From contig MCFH01000012.1 of the NCBI GenBank assembly GCA_002104945.1, positions 186,001 through 250,000 on the forward strand: a DNA stretch of 64,000 nucleotides, written 5' to 3'. The DNA comes from Piromyces finnis. Taxonomy: Eukaryota; Neocallimastigomycota; Neocallimastigomycetes; Neocallimastigales; Neocallimastigaceae. Under the pieces are notes generated by a model, which had not been told where the DNA came from, did no database searches, and saw only the letters and a list, made by a program, of their open reading frames with translations. Both the position numbers and the translations under genes were made by a program. Shown in pieces: positions 44,081-56,294 of the stretch. Position 1 is the stretch's first letter. Each line of letters opens with the position of its first letter.

Positions 44081-47000
44081 TTGGAGGGTTTAATTAGTGA
44101 ATTTGAAAATTTGAATTTGGAAATGGGTGATAGGAATGTGGGTGTTTCCGGGAACTCGGGGAACATTATTAATGCTCCACCGATATTCTCTGGTAAACAA
44201 CGTGAATTAGATGGATTTTTAACTAGAGTGGAGTTGGTATTTCGTACTCGACCGACACTGTACAATACAGATCGAGTCAAGGTCGACTTCGTTATATCAT
44301 ACTTCTCTGGTAAACCTTTGGAATGGGCTTCAGTGTTGATGAAGAATAATAGTGGGGTTTTAAACCATTATGATGAATTTGTAGATAGGTTGAAGGCTAA
44401 TTTTGGCAGTTATAGATACGATACCGTTGTAGCTAACGGAAAATTAGATAATCTTCGCCAAAGGAAACTTGGTCAGGTATTAGATTACATTACCGAGTTT
44501 CAACGTATTAGCCAAAATTCAAGCTTTAATGATAGCGCAAAAATCTACATGTTTCTGAAAGGTTTATTACCACCACTTAGGGAGAAGTTGGCTTTCATTG
44601 AATCAAACCCAACTTCAATTGAACAATTAATTTCTTCAACTATTTTAGTTGAAGATATGATGAAAAGGAATTCTTTAAGTGAATTTTATTTTAATGGTAG
44701 AAGGGCTAATGATCCTATGGATGTGGATGTATTTAAAATTAGTAGAGAGAATAAACGAAAAAGGTATGTGAATATTCAAGGATCAAGTAAAAATTACAAT
44801 GAAAACATAGATAACTTTGAAGAAGAAAAGAAAAAAGGGTTATGTTTTCTTTGTAAACAACCGGGACATTTAAAATTTAATTGTCCTAATAGAGTAAAGC
44901 CCAGAAAAGTGTTAAGAATTGTTAAAGAAAGGACTCCAAAAATTGTTAATCCAAAAATTTACAAAGTTGGAGTTAAGGGAGTGAAAAGTGATTTAAACCT
45001 TGTGGACTTTTACTTGAGTACCAATGAAGTTTCGGAAGTTAAAATTAAGGTTTTAATTGATTCCGGTTCTGAATTAAATTTCATTAATCCAAGTCTTGCT
45101 GAAGAACTTGGTATTAATTTGGAAAAAGTGGAACCATTCCGTGTTTCAGGTGTTAGTGATGGAGTTGTTAGTGTTTGGGAAAGGACTGAGAAGTGCATGC
45201 TCCGTTGCAAAAATCACTTCGAAGTAATTCAACTTTATGGATTACAAGTCCCCGGTGTTGATGTTATTCTTGGTTTGCCGTGGATAAAGAAGCATAATCC
45301 AAATGCTTTCTACGACTCTAAGAAAATCGCTTTTAGTTCTGGTTATTGTGCCAGACATTGTAATAAAGGCAAAAGAAAGAGAAAACCAAGAAAGAAGTCA
45401 AAGAATGATCAGTTAGATCATGATGTTCTCGACCGAAGCTTGACCAAAAAACCGAAAGTAGATCCCTCTGTCCCAAACAATGAAGAAAAAGAATATGTTA
45501 AAGGCCGCCTTGTTAGAACCATCAATGATGAAGATGATAGCGATGATGAATATATTAGTTTTAATAAAAAAGTTAAATGTATTGTAACAAAAATTAATGA
45601 AACATGTAATAATGATAACGAATCATGTAGTAATAATAATAATAATGGAAAAGATATTAATAAAGATAAATTGGTCGCCGTACCAACCCAATATTTAGAA
45701 TTTAGTGAAGTGTTTAATGAAAAAAATTGTGAAGTGTTACCTCCTCATAGACCTTATGATTGTGAAATCAAACTTAAAGATGATTCGACTTTATTTTATG
45801 GACCTTTGTATCCATTAACTGAAGTTGAAAGAGAGGAACTTAAAAAATATATTGATGATAATTTAAATAAAGGTTTTATTAGGAAATCATCGTCTCCTGC
45901 TGGTGCCCCAATTTTATTTGTTAAAAAGAAGGATGGCTCCCTAAGACTTTGTATCGATTATAGAAAGTTGAATGATATTACCATTCGTAATTCATATCCT
46001 TTACCTTTAATTAGTGACCTTTTGGATAGGGTGAAAAATGCTAAGATTTTTACTAAATTAGACCTTAAATCCGCTTATAATCTTGTTCGTATTAAAGAAG
46101 GTGACGAATACAAAACGGCTTTTCGTACTAGATATGGACATTTTGAATATCTGGTTATGCCTTTTGGATTAAAGAATGCACCTGCAACTTTTCAACACTT
46201 CATTAACGATGTCCTTAGTGACTATTTAGACGATTTTGTTATCTCATATATTGATGATATTCTTATTTATTCTAATAATATCGAAGAACATCATGAGCAT
46301 GTTAAAAAGGTACTTAAGAAACTACTTGAAAATAATCTTTATGTTAAATTAGAAAAATGTGAGTTTGATGTTGAGAAAACCACTTTTCTTGGTTATGTCA
46401 TTTCAAAGGATGGATTGCAAATGGATGAAAATAAAGTTAAAGCAATTCTCGATTGGCCGGTTCCCAAGAATGTTAAAGAGGTTCAGTCTTTTATTGGTTT
46501 ATGCAACTATTACAGAATTTTTATTAAAGACTTTGCTAAAATTGCAAACCCTCTTCACAAACTCACTAGAAAAAATGTTGCTTTTAACTGGGTGAAAGAA
46601 GATCAGGACGCTTTTATTTTATTAAAATCTCTGTTCACGTCAGCTCCTATTCTGAAACATGCGGATAGTAATAAACAATTTATTGTAGAAACTGATGCTA
46701 GTAATTATGCTGTCGGTGCTATTCTCTCTCAAGAATTTGATGGCAAATTACATCCTATTGCATTTCTTTCTAAAAGTTTGACGAGTTGTCAAAGAAACTA
46801 TCCTATATATGACAAGGAACTTTTAGCTATTGTAGTTGCTCTTGAAGAATGGCGTCATTATTTAGAAGGTGCACGCCATCCGTTCATAATTTATACTGAT
46901 CACAAGAATTTAACATTTCCTAGAAAACCTGAAATGTTATCTCAGAGACAAATTAGATGGAATTTGTTCTTATCCAGATTTGATTTTAAACTCATTTATA

Positions 47001-47947
47001 GAGCTGGAAAGAAATCCGGTAAGCCTGATATCCTGTCTCGTAGAAGTGATCATGTAGAGAATAATATTAATTCTGATGTTTCTTGTCTTACTATTTCGTT
47101 TCATCATAGCGATAACAAACCGTTAATCGATTCTATTTTATTAGAACTTAAAAATGACGATTTGTATAATTCTATTGTCCAATTTAAAATGAATGGTTCT
47201 GCATGTAATGCACCTATTAAAAATATTGATAAAGTTATTATTGATAACGAGGGATTTTTGTTATATAATAATCTTATTTATGTTCCTAAATCTCTTAGGA
47301 CAAGAGTTTTGGAACTTCATCATGATTCTGTTGCTGCTGGTCATTTCGGTATTAAGAAAACCACTGAACTGATTTCCAGAAACTTTTGGTGGCCAAGGTT
47401 TCATTCAGACGTTAAATCTTTTATCAAATCTTGCGTGACTTGTTGCAAATCCAAAGTCCCCAGACATAAGCCTTATGGATTGTTATCCCCTTTGGACACT
47501 CCCAGTAGGCCCTGGTCTGATATTTCTATTGATTTTATTGTTGATCTTCCTAAGTCCAGAGATATGACAACTCTCATGGTTGTTGTCGATAGATTTACTA
47601 AATTTGCTCACGCCATTCCTTTACGTTGTCTTCCTACTGCTTCGATTGCTGCTGATGCTTTTATTGCTAATGTCTTCCGTTTGCATGGTCTTCCTGATTC
47701 CATCATTTCTGATAGAGGCTCGCAATTTACTTCTGACTTTTGGTCAAGACTTTGTGACCTTCTTAATATCAATCATTCATTATCAACTGCCAACCATCCG
47801 CAGACAGATGGTCAAACGGAGAGGGTGAACGGCATATTAGAACAATATTTCCGTTGTTTTATAAATAAAAAGCAGAATAACTGGGTTGATCTTATCCCAT
47901 TTGCTGAATTTGCATATAATAATACTTTACAACAATCTATAAATTAA
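44081..47947 (+). pseudogene. E4 gag-pol: Gag to integrase core, ended by a premature stop
   Basis: The frame opens at TTG 44081. The first ATG is 44123 (MGDRNVGV), so the true start is uncertain. It has Gag capsid, CCHC knuckle CFLCKQPGHLKFNC, protease LIDSGSELNFI, RT with YIDDILIYS, RNase H ([25 protein letters not shown], unbroken here), integrase HHCC (HHDSVAAGHFG, CVTCC) and DDE (SIDFIVDLP, SDRGSQF, DGQTERVN). The stop TAA (47945-47947) falls where relatives have Gln before SPFF, consistent with one CAA to TAA change. Sequence beyond the stop stays in frame. Confidence 0.93.
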
Positions 47948-48673
47948 TCTCCATTCTTTGCTAATTATGGTTTTCATCCAAAGTTCAGCTTAGAAATTCC
48001 AGCTAATGATAGACCTAGTAGAGCTGAACAAAGAGTAATTGATATGAATGAAAACTTTAAATTATTAAAAGAAAACTTAGAAAAAGCAAAAGAAACATAT
48101 AAGAAATATGCCGATATGAAGAGAATGATTCCCCCGGAGTTCGAAGTGGGAAAGAAGGTATGGTTATTGAAAGATTCTCCTGGAACTAACCTAAAGAGAA
48201 AATTAGCACCTCAAATGCTTGGCCCATTTGAGATAATTGGAAAAGTTAGTTCTCTCGCTTTCAAATTGAAACTCCCAAAGACAATGAGATGTCATCCAGT
48301 CTTTCATGTTTCATTGTTAGAACCATACTTTGAAAACAAGTTTAACGACAGGTCTAATCGTAGGAAGAGGAACATTCACCTTAACACAGATTTAATTGAA
48401 AAAATTCCAGAGAAAATTGAAAAGATGAAATCTGTTAATGGTGAAACATTTTATAAGTTATCATGGAAAGGATTTGACAAATCCACTTGGATTTCTGAAG
48501 ATCAGATTCCAGATAAACAATTAATACAAGAGTTTGAAAGAAACTCTAAAAAGTCAAAATATAAGTCGAACGACTCCTCCATGAAAATTAGAAAGAATAA
48601 AGTAGGTAATCTAATCAAGCACAGATACCAACCATTTGTAATTGAAATTCCTTCGAGAAAAGATTCCTTATAA
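47948..48673 (+). pseudogene. E4 integrase C-terminus and degenerate chromodomain
   Basis: This is the same frame as the main ORF after the premature stop. It contains ANYGFHPK, the GPFEIIGKV domain, the PVFHVSLLEPY motif and a chromodomain-like end (YKLSWKGFDKSTWI). An internal ATG at 48044 opens 209 codons, but that would not give a useful protein alone. Confidence 0.88.
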
Positions 48674-48709
48674 ATTAATCTCGCAGGAGCTCGACTTAGA
48701 GAGAGAGAT

Positions 48710-49315
48710 TGTAAAGATATCAAACGCCTCTGTTTGATATCTTTAATGTAACTTAAGCCACAAGTATTATTGTTTAAGTTACACAAATTATATTCAGAAA
48801 AAGAAAATGAGACATAATTTATTTATTAATAATTAAAGTTTAAAACAAAATAAATTATTAATTTATTTTTAATGTTTAACAAGTAAATTAATATTCTCAA
48901 TTTAAATCCCTAGTTTTAGTATTGTTTTTTTTATAGAAATAGATAAATAATAAATGATTAATATATCAATAATACATGGGCACATATTCAAATTAAATAG
49001 TACTTAATTTGAATTGCCAATTGTATTTTACTAAAAATAGTTATAGTTTAAATATTTATTAATAATTAAGATTTTAGTGTAGATTTTAAATAATAATATA
49101 TAAGAAATAAATAGTTATAATATAATATAAATGTATTTAGGAAAAATATAAATAGAAGATATTTTTCATCATTTTATCGATGTAATTGTTATTATTAAAA
49201 TTCTATTATAATAAAAGATATTTTATAAAACAATTTTTTATTTTATTTTTTCAAAATCTTGTGTTATTGTAATAGAATAGATATCCTAATCTATTCTTTC
49301 TGTGTCGCCATTACA
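48710..49315 (+). repeat. E4 3' LTR
   Basis: The 606-bp LTR is identical by eye to the 5' LTR. The polypurine context is GGAGCTCGACTTAGAGAGAG (48687-48706), then AGAT before TG. Confidence 0.94.
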
Positions 49316-50099
49316 TGGAGATTATGCTGCTACTCCGAACGTATTCTTATTTCTAGGAAAGTCCACCAGTGCTGATAAACCAAGTCCTCATATGATGGAT
49401 CTTAATAAATGTAGAATTTCGATTTGTGAAGAACCAGATGCTCGATCCATTAATATCACCGGTGATGCTAAAGCCATTACAGGAAATGTCGGATATATTA
49501 AGACTAGATATTTGTATAAAGATTTGCAAACTGTTTACGTTGATTTATTACCAATTATCAATACCAATGATAAATTAACTATATCCAATTTGGATAATGC
49601 TTTAATTGATAGAATCTTGGTTATTCCTTTCACTCAACGTTTTGTTAACAAAATGAATATCTCAATATTATCATCCACTCAAAATATTGACAACTCTTCC
49701 ATCAAGCAGGCCAACACAATGTGGCAAGGTTCTCATATTCAAATATATGCTGAAGCATTAATCCACATCTTGATCAAAAATTACCAAAAAGATTATACAA
49801 GTTTGGAGATACCTCAAAGTGTCATCCATGCTACAAAGCATTTTATTATGAGATGTGACCATATAGCCAGATTCTTGGAAAAGTATATTATTGATAAAAA
49901 TGACAACTTTGCCATTCCTATCGATGAAGTTTATTCCTTATATAAAGGTTGGTTTAAAAATTTTGTTTCTACTGGAGCTCTAAGTTATTGTTTGAAAGAT
50001 TTCCGTATGGATTTAATTAAATATAATATAAGAATAAAAAGTGTAATGTCATCTGATCATTTAGTTGAATCCATTGTTGGATATAGATTGGCAAAATAA
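49316..50099 (+). pseudogene. Giant-virus D5-type helicase, C-terminal part
   Basis: About 260 codons continue the SF3 ATPase beyond E4. ICEEP and KAITG match Walker B and the following D5 motif. LPIINTNDKL is motif C, and RILVIPF contains the arginine finger. A C-terminal helical domain follows (WFKNF... to YRLAK). The left border is the target duplication. The frame is intact from 49321 to the TAA at 50097-50099 and matches the left half once E4 and one duplication are removed. The helicase was therefore still readable through here when E4 arrived, although the 5' half has frameshifts. Confidence 0.9.
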
Positions 50100-50733
50100 A
50101 AAAATATTTAATTGCAGTTTATTAATTAAAATAGTTTAAATACTATATATTATTAACTTCATTTAAATAATATGTGTTATTATTATTTTTAATTAATTAT
50201 TGCAATAAAAACTTTAAATGTTTAATTTTATTAAATAAATAATATTTGTATATTTTGCTTATATTTATTTTAGTAATATTAAAATCTTAATATAATTTTA
50301 TTTATTTTTTAAAAAATAATTCATAATGTAAATAATTATTTAATTTTTTTAAGAAAAACTATTTTTTATTATTAATAATTATTATATATATTATATGCAA
50401 AATATTATAATTAATTATTGATTGTTTATTTAAATATATATATATATTTAATATATATACTAATGTTTATCATATAATCAAAATGTTATTATATTATGAA
50501 ATAAATTTATTAATATATATTAAATATATATTGTATATATTGTATATAAAATAAGTATTGTATTTGTTAATAATATTATAAATGTTATAAGTATTATATA
50601 TATATGAATGTGAATATATATATGTATTTTGTTAATATAACTATTATTTTAAAATGTAAAAAATAAATATTTGAATATATGTAAATTATTTTTTATTAAA
50701 TATTATTTTATTATTAAAAAAAATAATTATAAT
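50100..50733. other. Convergent intergenic region, AT-rich
   Basis: This lies between the 3' ends of the D5-like and RPB2-like genes. It holds only A/T tracts and TA repeats (50430-50460, 50590-50625). No clear terminator hairpin is seen. Confidence 0.45.
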
Positions 50734-53700
50734 TTATTTTTCATTTAGAGTTATATGTATTCCGATGGAATCTAAATAAGAATTCATAATATTAAAACTA
50801 TTTGAAATTGTTAAAGATTTCGTTGTGGAATTACAACATATTTCAGATATACTTATTGAATGACAAGTATTACAATATTTAATTTCCATAATATCTGCAT
50901 TATTTCGAAACATATCTTTTAATATGGCATTGGCACCATGTGCTATTAATGCATCCCTTTCCATTTCTCCGATTCTTAAGCCACCATTATTAGCTTTTCC
51001 TTCCGTTGGTTGCTTACTAATAGAATTAACACTTCCGGTAATACGATAAAACATTTTTTCTTCTACTTAATGTTGTAAAGCTGTATAGTAACAAACGCCT
51101 ACAAATACGGATCCTATATTTATTTCTGTATTAGGATCTATCATATTTTCTATGATTGGTATTTCACTTTTAATAAATGTTGAGAGGAAATATTTTATAT
51201 CATTACTTTCTATGGAAGCATTAAAAAATGTTCCAAATTTTTGAGGATCTATCACCATATACTTATCGACATACATTTCGATTAAATGGCCAACAGTCAT
51301 TCTGGATGGAAAGGCATGTGGATTAACAATGATATCTGGCATTATTCCATGTTCTGTTCTGGGTAATTCATCTTCTGGTAGTATTGATCCAATAACACCT
51401 TTTTGAGCATAACGACTAGCAAACTTATCTCCTTGTTGTGGCTTATACATATGGCGAACTTCCACACAACAATAACACATATCATCTTTAATAATCTTTA
51501 ATAAATGTGGTACAATACTCAACAATAACAGGCTTTCTAAAAATATTTTCTATATCTTCAACTTCATTCTTTACAAGATTATATTTCTTAAAAATTATTT
51601 CATTGGAACACGATGAATCTTGTGCAATTGGTGTATTTGGTTTGGGTAATCCATTTTCATAGTTTTCATTTATATTCGATAACATTTCTTCTTTAATATT
51701 GTAAGAAACATATTGATATCTATATTTAATATTACTAAACAAACCATTATCTATACTCCTGGCATTGAATATAACACTGTCTTCTTGATTATTTCCAAAT
51801 GCCATAATAGCTACCATCACATTTTGACCACTAAATCTATGATAAGTATTATCATTTGTTATTGTTGATGATGTTGTCATTGAATCATTATTGCCATTTT
51901 CATCTTTTTCAATATTGATATTTGTAAGAAGGTCAATTCGATTTCTGAATTCTTCATTATTTATCTGTATATTTCTTTTAAAATTATAATGCTTTATAAT
52001 TTCGTTTAAATAATTTTTATTATTTTCTTTAAAATCATTTTCTTCAAATTCATTACTATTATATTCATCATCATATTTGTAAATAAATTAAATAAATTAC
52101 TCAAGGTATAATTGGTATCATTAAATAAAATATTCAAAGGTTGATAATGACAAAATCTGCGTGATAAAATAGATTCTAATTTGGTCATACAAAATGAACG
52201 TTGAGCATGAATTAATTTTGAATTATCATTAAATTGAAATATTGTACTGTCATTTGACATACATTGTTTTGTTATACCTGCTTGAAATGTTAGTCTTGGT
52301 ATATGATTATTTCCTGGAAATGGGGAAAGAGCACTGATTAATCCAAATACAAAATTGGGATCTATTTCTTCATATTCATATTCGGTATTGCATTTGTATT
52401 CAGAAATGTCGATAAATCTTACACCTATTTCAGATCCATTTTTTAAGACTTTTATTGGTCTCATAATTCTTCCTTCATCCGTAAATATATAGAATGTAAC
52501 ATTATCGAATATACAACTAATAAATGGATATGTTAATTTTAATTCTTTATATACATATTCTACTAAATCAGTTGAAGTGAACCCAATGAACCTACTATTC
52601 AACAATACGGGATATTCTGTCGATTTGCTGTTTATACATGGATTCATATGATCATTAACAAAAGAATATAAAATTGATTTGTCTATTGAAAAGTCCGGTG
52701 CTACCAATACTGATATTCCAAAATACTTGACAAGGCCTACATCTTTGGATTCCGGTGTTTCAAAAGTACAGAAATAACCATAATCATAAGACATTCTTAA
52801 CTCCGAATTTTCACTTTCCGTATTAATCGGAATTTGAACTCTTCGTAAATGTGATAATTTATCATAATAGGAACGCTTACTAAGCGTCTGTACTGCAATG
52901 ACCGAGTAATCTTTGAAATAGGAACGAACTAGTCCGGTTTTAACATTATTAAATAATTTAAAATTTAAGTTTTTAACAAATTTATTCAATGGAACCTTTT
53001 TATTTTCTAATGTATAGTATTTAATAAAACGATACATTGAATATGGGAAAGTGTCAATACGATTGTTATAATGTTCTTTTGTATCGTAAAAGAAGGCTCT
53101 TGCCATCGACAGGTAAGTATAAAATTTAATGTCATTATTATTTAATTTATTTTTTCCTTCAGTATCAATAACAGGATGGAGTGAATCCGGAGTAAGATAG
53201 CTATCTATTATCTTATTAATTACAGAGATTATCTCTTCACTTTATTCTTTTCGATGTGAAATAATACTTTCGAAGGTATCTTCTGGTAAAGAATCCGGAA
53301 TGTCAATTACAATATTTTCTGGTAGATTATTTCCAAAAAGAGTAGAAATAATGATATCTTTAATTTTAGCCATTGATAATTTCGGTTTTAAATAATGAAG
53401 AATGTACACGAGAGAGACATTTTGTTTATCATGATATTTAATTCCTTTTACCCGCAGATATTGGAAAAATAAAGAAAAATAGACTCGTATATCCAGATTA
53501 ATGTGATTTTTGACATTCTGAATCTTTTCATAACGTTCTTTTTCCATAAAAGTAGTTATAAAATCAATGTTTGTATTTTCATTTTTGTAATTCAAGTCTT
53601 TTTTATTTTTTCCAAGGACTATTTTTAAATACCTCACATATTTATAATTTGTAAACATTTCCAAAGACTGAAATTTTCCATATTTATTACATTCTTTGTA

Positions 53701-54038
53701 TTCTATGTAATCTTCTTTATTTTTATAAATAAAACATGGCGTACAAAATATTTCTTGTGATATAATAACCTTTTCAACACCGTACACTATAAACACACCG
53801 TCAATAGGTGCTGGTATTTTTATTTCATAAGATCCTTGAATCAGTGATATATAATAATAATCTTTTGATACCATTAAATCATCGTAACTGACTTTTGGTA
53901 TTGAAATAGTTAAATGATTTAATCCTTATTTTTTTCTATAAATTCTTTTATATCATAAATCTTCTTTATAAATAATTTATCAATATCTGCAAATACATTG
54001 TATTTATTAATAAATTTCGTCAAGTAATCAGTAATCAT
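50734..54038 (-). pseudogene. Giant-virus-type RNA polymerase subunit RPB2 (beta-like)
   Basis: Read on the minus strand from ATG 54038, the roughly 1,100-codon length fits viral RPB2. N-terminal lobe: GVFIVYGVEKVIISQEIF. Middle: HAQRSFCMTKLES. Hybrid-binding core: GQNVMVAIM, NQEDSVIFN, GDKFASRYAQKGVIGSILPE, GIMPDIIVNPHAFPSRMT. End: RIGEMERDALIAHGA and a degraded zinc-binding site (CNTC, then CC instead of a second CxxC). Breaks are frameshifts near 53925, 52075 and 51500, and in-frame TAA codons at 53242 and 51067. The enzyme is the catalytic second-largest subunit used by cytoplasmic DNA viruses for their own transcription. Cellular RPB2, RPA2 and RPC2 are unlikely, because the insert-rich, Asn-laden sequence keeps only core motifs. 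Confidence 0.88.
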
Positions 54039-54169
54039 CTTTATCTATTATTTATAATATTTATAAATTAAAAATAGTTATAATCATTTTATAAATTATC
54101 AAATATCATATATAAATAAAATTTTAAAATAATAAATTCAATAATAAACAATAAATTTATAATAATAAT

Positions 54170-55069
54170 TGAGAAAATTCATAATATTGTTTTTAATATA
54201 ACCTTTATTTATTAATATTATTAATAAAAAGGTAATTACAAAATACATAAATAGTTCATAAATTTATTCTCTATTTATACTAAGAATTGTGGCGTATTAT
54301 TTATCATGAGAATATTCTATGACTAAATATATTAATAATACATAATTCTATTCTATTCTAAATATTTCTAGATTTAAGTCAAATTATTAATGTTTAACAT
54401 TCCCCCCTCAAATTTGTTTTTTATGAAAAGTAAAAATTAAATTTGAAGAGATTAAGAAATTGAAAAATTTAAATAGTTGAATGTAAAATATAAAATATAA
54501 GATATTAATAAAATAAAGTTGATAAGTTTTTGTAAATTTTGTTATTTTTTAAATATAATGTTAGTGAACTTTTGCATTTTTGATCCATTAATATTAATAT
54601 TTTTTGTTAAAAAGTCTGCTAGCATATTATTTGTGTCAATATATTCTAGTTTAATTTTATTATTTTTAATATTGTCTCTATTGAAATGGAATTTTATATT
54701 TATGTGTTTAAGTTTGGAATTTAATTCACCATTTTCAATTGCTCTTTTACTTGCTAAGTTGTCAGTATAAATAGTTATTGGTTCGTTGAATTTGAATAAT
54801 TCTTCTAGGATATTTCTAAAGTATAAAATTTTCTTTGTGCATTCTGTAGTGCTGATATATTCGGCTTCAACAGTAGAAGTAGCAACAGTTTGTTGTTTAT
54901 TTGAGCACCAACATATTGGATTGTTTTCCATAAGAATTATATATCCTGATGTTGATTTTCCATCAGTCTTATCTCCCCCAAGATCAGCATCAGTGAATTC
55001 AATGATTTTTCCATTACCATCATAAGTAATTTTGTAGTCAATAGTGATTTTAAGATATTTGATAATATT
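54170..55069 (-). mobile_element. Ty1/copia 3' end: RNase H, polypurine tract and LTR
   Basis: The minus strand encodes the end of a copia RNase H (TDADLGGDKTDGKSTSG, CWCSNKQQTVATSTVEAEY, YTDNLASKRAI, LADFLTK) from about 55055 to 54542. The tract GAGGGGGGAA (54410-54401) is followed by a 230-bp LTR (54399-54170, TGTTAAACATT...TTCTCA) with TATAAATA. The upstream part of the element is missing beyond 55069, where an LTR of another family begins. Confidence 0.85.
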
Positions 55070-55479
55070 TGTAAAGAACTAGTGTTCAATAAATAAAAAC
55101 ACAAATATATAAAAGGAAAAAATAAAAGCAAATAAAAATTTTATTATTGAACACTTAACAAAATTATAACAGGTTAGTGTTTAATAATTTTATTTTTATT
55201 ATAAAAATTTTTTGTTAATAAAAACTCGAATTAAAAAAATGTTTAAAGAAATTTCACTCGTATTTATATAAAAATTTTTAAAATTAAATTTATAAAAATT
55301 TTACAACTTAATTTTTCAGACCAATCAGAAATTTTCTTTTTTGATAAAATTTTGTTGTAAAAATATTTTAATATTTAATAAAAAAAAGGGATTAATTAGT
55401 ATTTGAACTCGAGTAATCCAAACCAAGGTCTTAGTTACTAACCACTAACACAGGTTACTAATTTCTATGATGTGATACG
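55070..55479 (-). repeat. Diverged family I-like LTR
   Basis: The plus strand starts TGTAAAGAACTAGTG and ends near GTGATACG. The order of blocks matches E1 LTRs in minus orientation, including the tRNA-like block with CTAACACAG and CTAACCACTAA and a B-box-like GAACTCGAG. The terminal CA is lost and no duplication is clear. Confidence 0.72.
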
Positions 55480-55764
55480 AAGAGGATATTATCTTAATTC
55501 TATATTTTACTATAGAAAGTGATAATATCTGTATCTAAAAATTTATAAATAAAAATAAGGAAAATAAAAATAGAATAAATGATTTTTATACTTGTTCATT
55601 TGCAAGTGTTAGTTTTTAATATAAAATGTTATTTTATTTAATTATAAAATTATTATATTATCATATTATTTAATAACTCTAGTATTATTAAATAATTAAA
55701 ATTTAATACATCTAGTATTTATTATAAATGTTGTAAAATAAATATTGTTTTATTAAGTATAAAT
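55480..55764. other. AT-rich spacer
   Basis: No gene or repeat boundary was found. It flanks the left end of E6. Confidence 0.4.
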
Positions 55765-55777
55765 TGTAACGAATCAT

Positions 55778-56273
55778 TGTAAAAGGTTTATTATAATATT
55801 AGTTAATAGGTTATTAAATTAGTTAATTAAGTTAGTTATTACCTCTCTATACGAGTTAATAACTAAATAAAGTTTTATAAAAAATAATAAAAGAAGGAAA
55901 ATAAATATTATAACACTAAAATAAATATAAACACTTATATAAATATTTTATGAAATAACTTTTACTTAAATAATTATATTTTAATTATATCTTTTATTTA
56001 TTAATTATAATTATCTACATTAATTATTATTATAGTTATTAATTTACTTTAATACTAACGCTAAAGTATTTAACGTTAGTTTTGACTATACTATTTAACT
56101 ATATGAGTTTATTTTCTTTACCACTTGATTGGGTAAAGCAAATAAACTTCCTATTTAATTAATAACCATTAATATATGGTTATGCATATATTTGGCCAAT
56201 AAATGGTGACCAGAATATATGGTTTCAATTGAAATATTTGTGGGCAAACTTATGGCCACAAATATTTCTTACA
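55778..56273 (-). repeat. E5 3' LTR
   Basis: The 496-bp LTR has TGTAAAAGG...TTCTTACA ends on the plus strand. The polypurine tract sits at 56274-56285. Confidence 0.94.
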
Positions 56274-56294
56274 ATGCCCCCCTAAGGAGAAAAC

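Larger units (their letters stand above)
43108..49315 (+). mobile_element. Ty3/Gypsy chromovirus E4 (family III)
   Basis: The 6,208-bp element has 606-bp LTRs (43108-43713, 48710-49315) that look identical by eye, and a perfect tggag duplication. It has a self-primer site, a repeat-bearing leader, a gag-pol frame with one internal stop, and a GAGAGAGAGAT polypurine tract. It splits the D5 helicase gene. With identical LTRs it is one of the youngest insertions here. Confidence 0.95.

Noticed and set aside
18801-54038. Possible reassigned stop codons (TAA/TAG as Gln, as in ciliates)
   Set aside because: Several genes have in-frame TAA or TAG codons, but TGA stops and true frameshifts also occur in the same genes. 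E5, E1 and E2 are long ORFs without internal stops, so a standard code with gene decay explains the data better.
2571-54038. Cytoplasmic linear (killer) plasmid origin of the helicase and RNA polymerase genes
   Set aside because: Linear plasmids encode D6/D11-type helicases and an RNA polymerase, but not a D5-type SF3 primase-helicase. The RPB2 here has the standard block order and nearly full viral length. Interleaved nuclear retrotransposons also point to chromosomal DNA.
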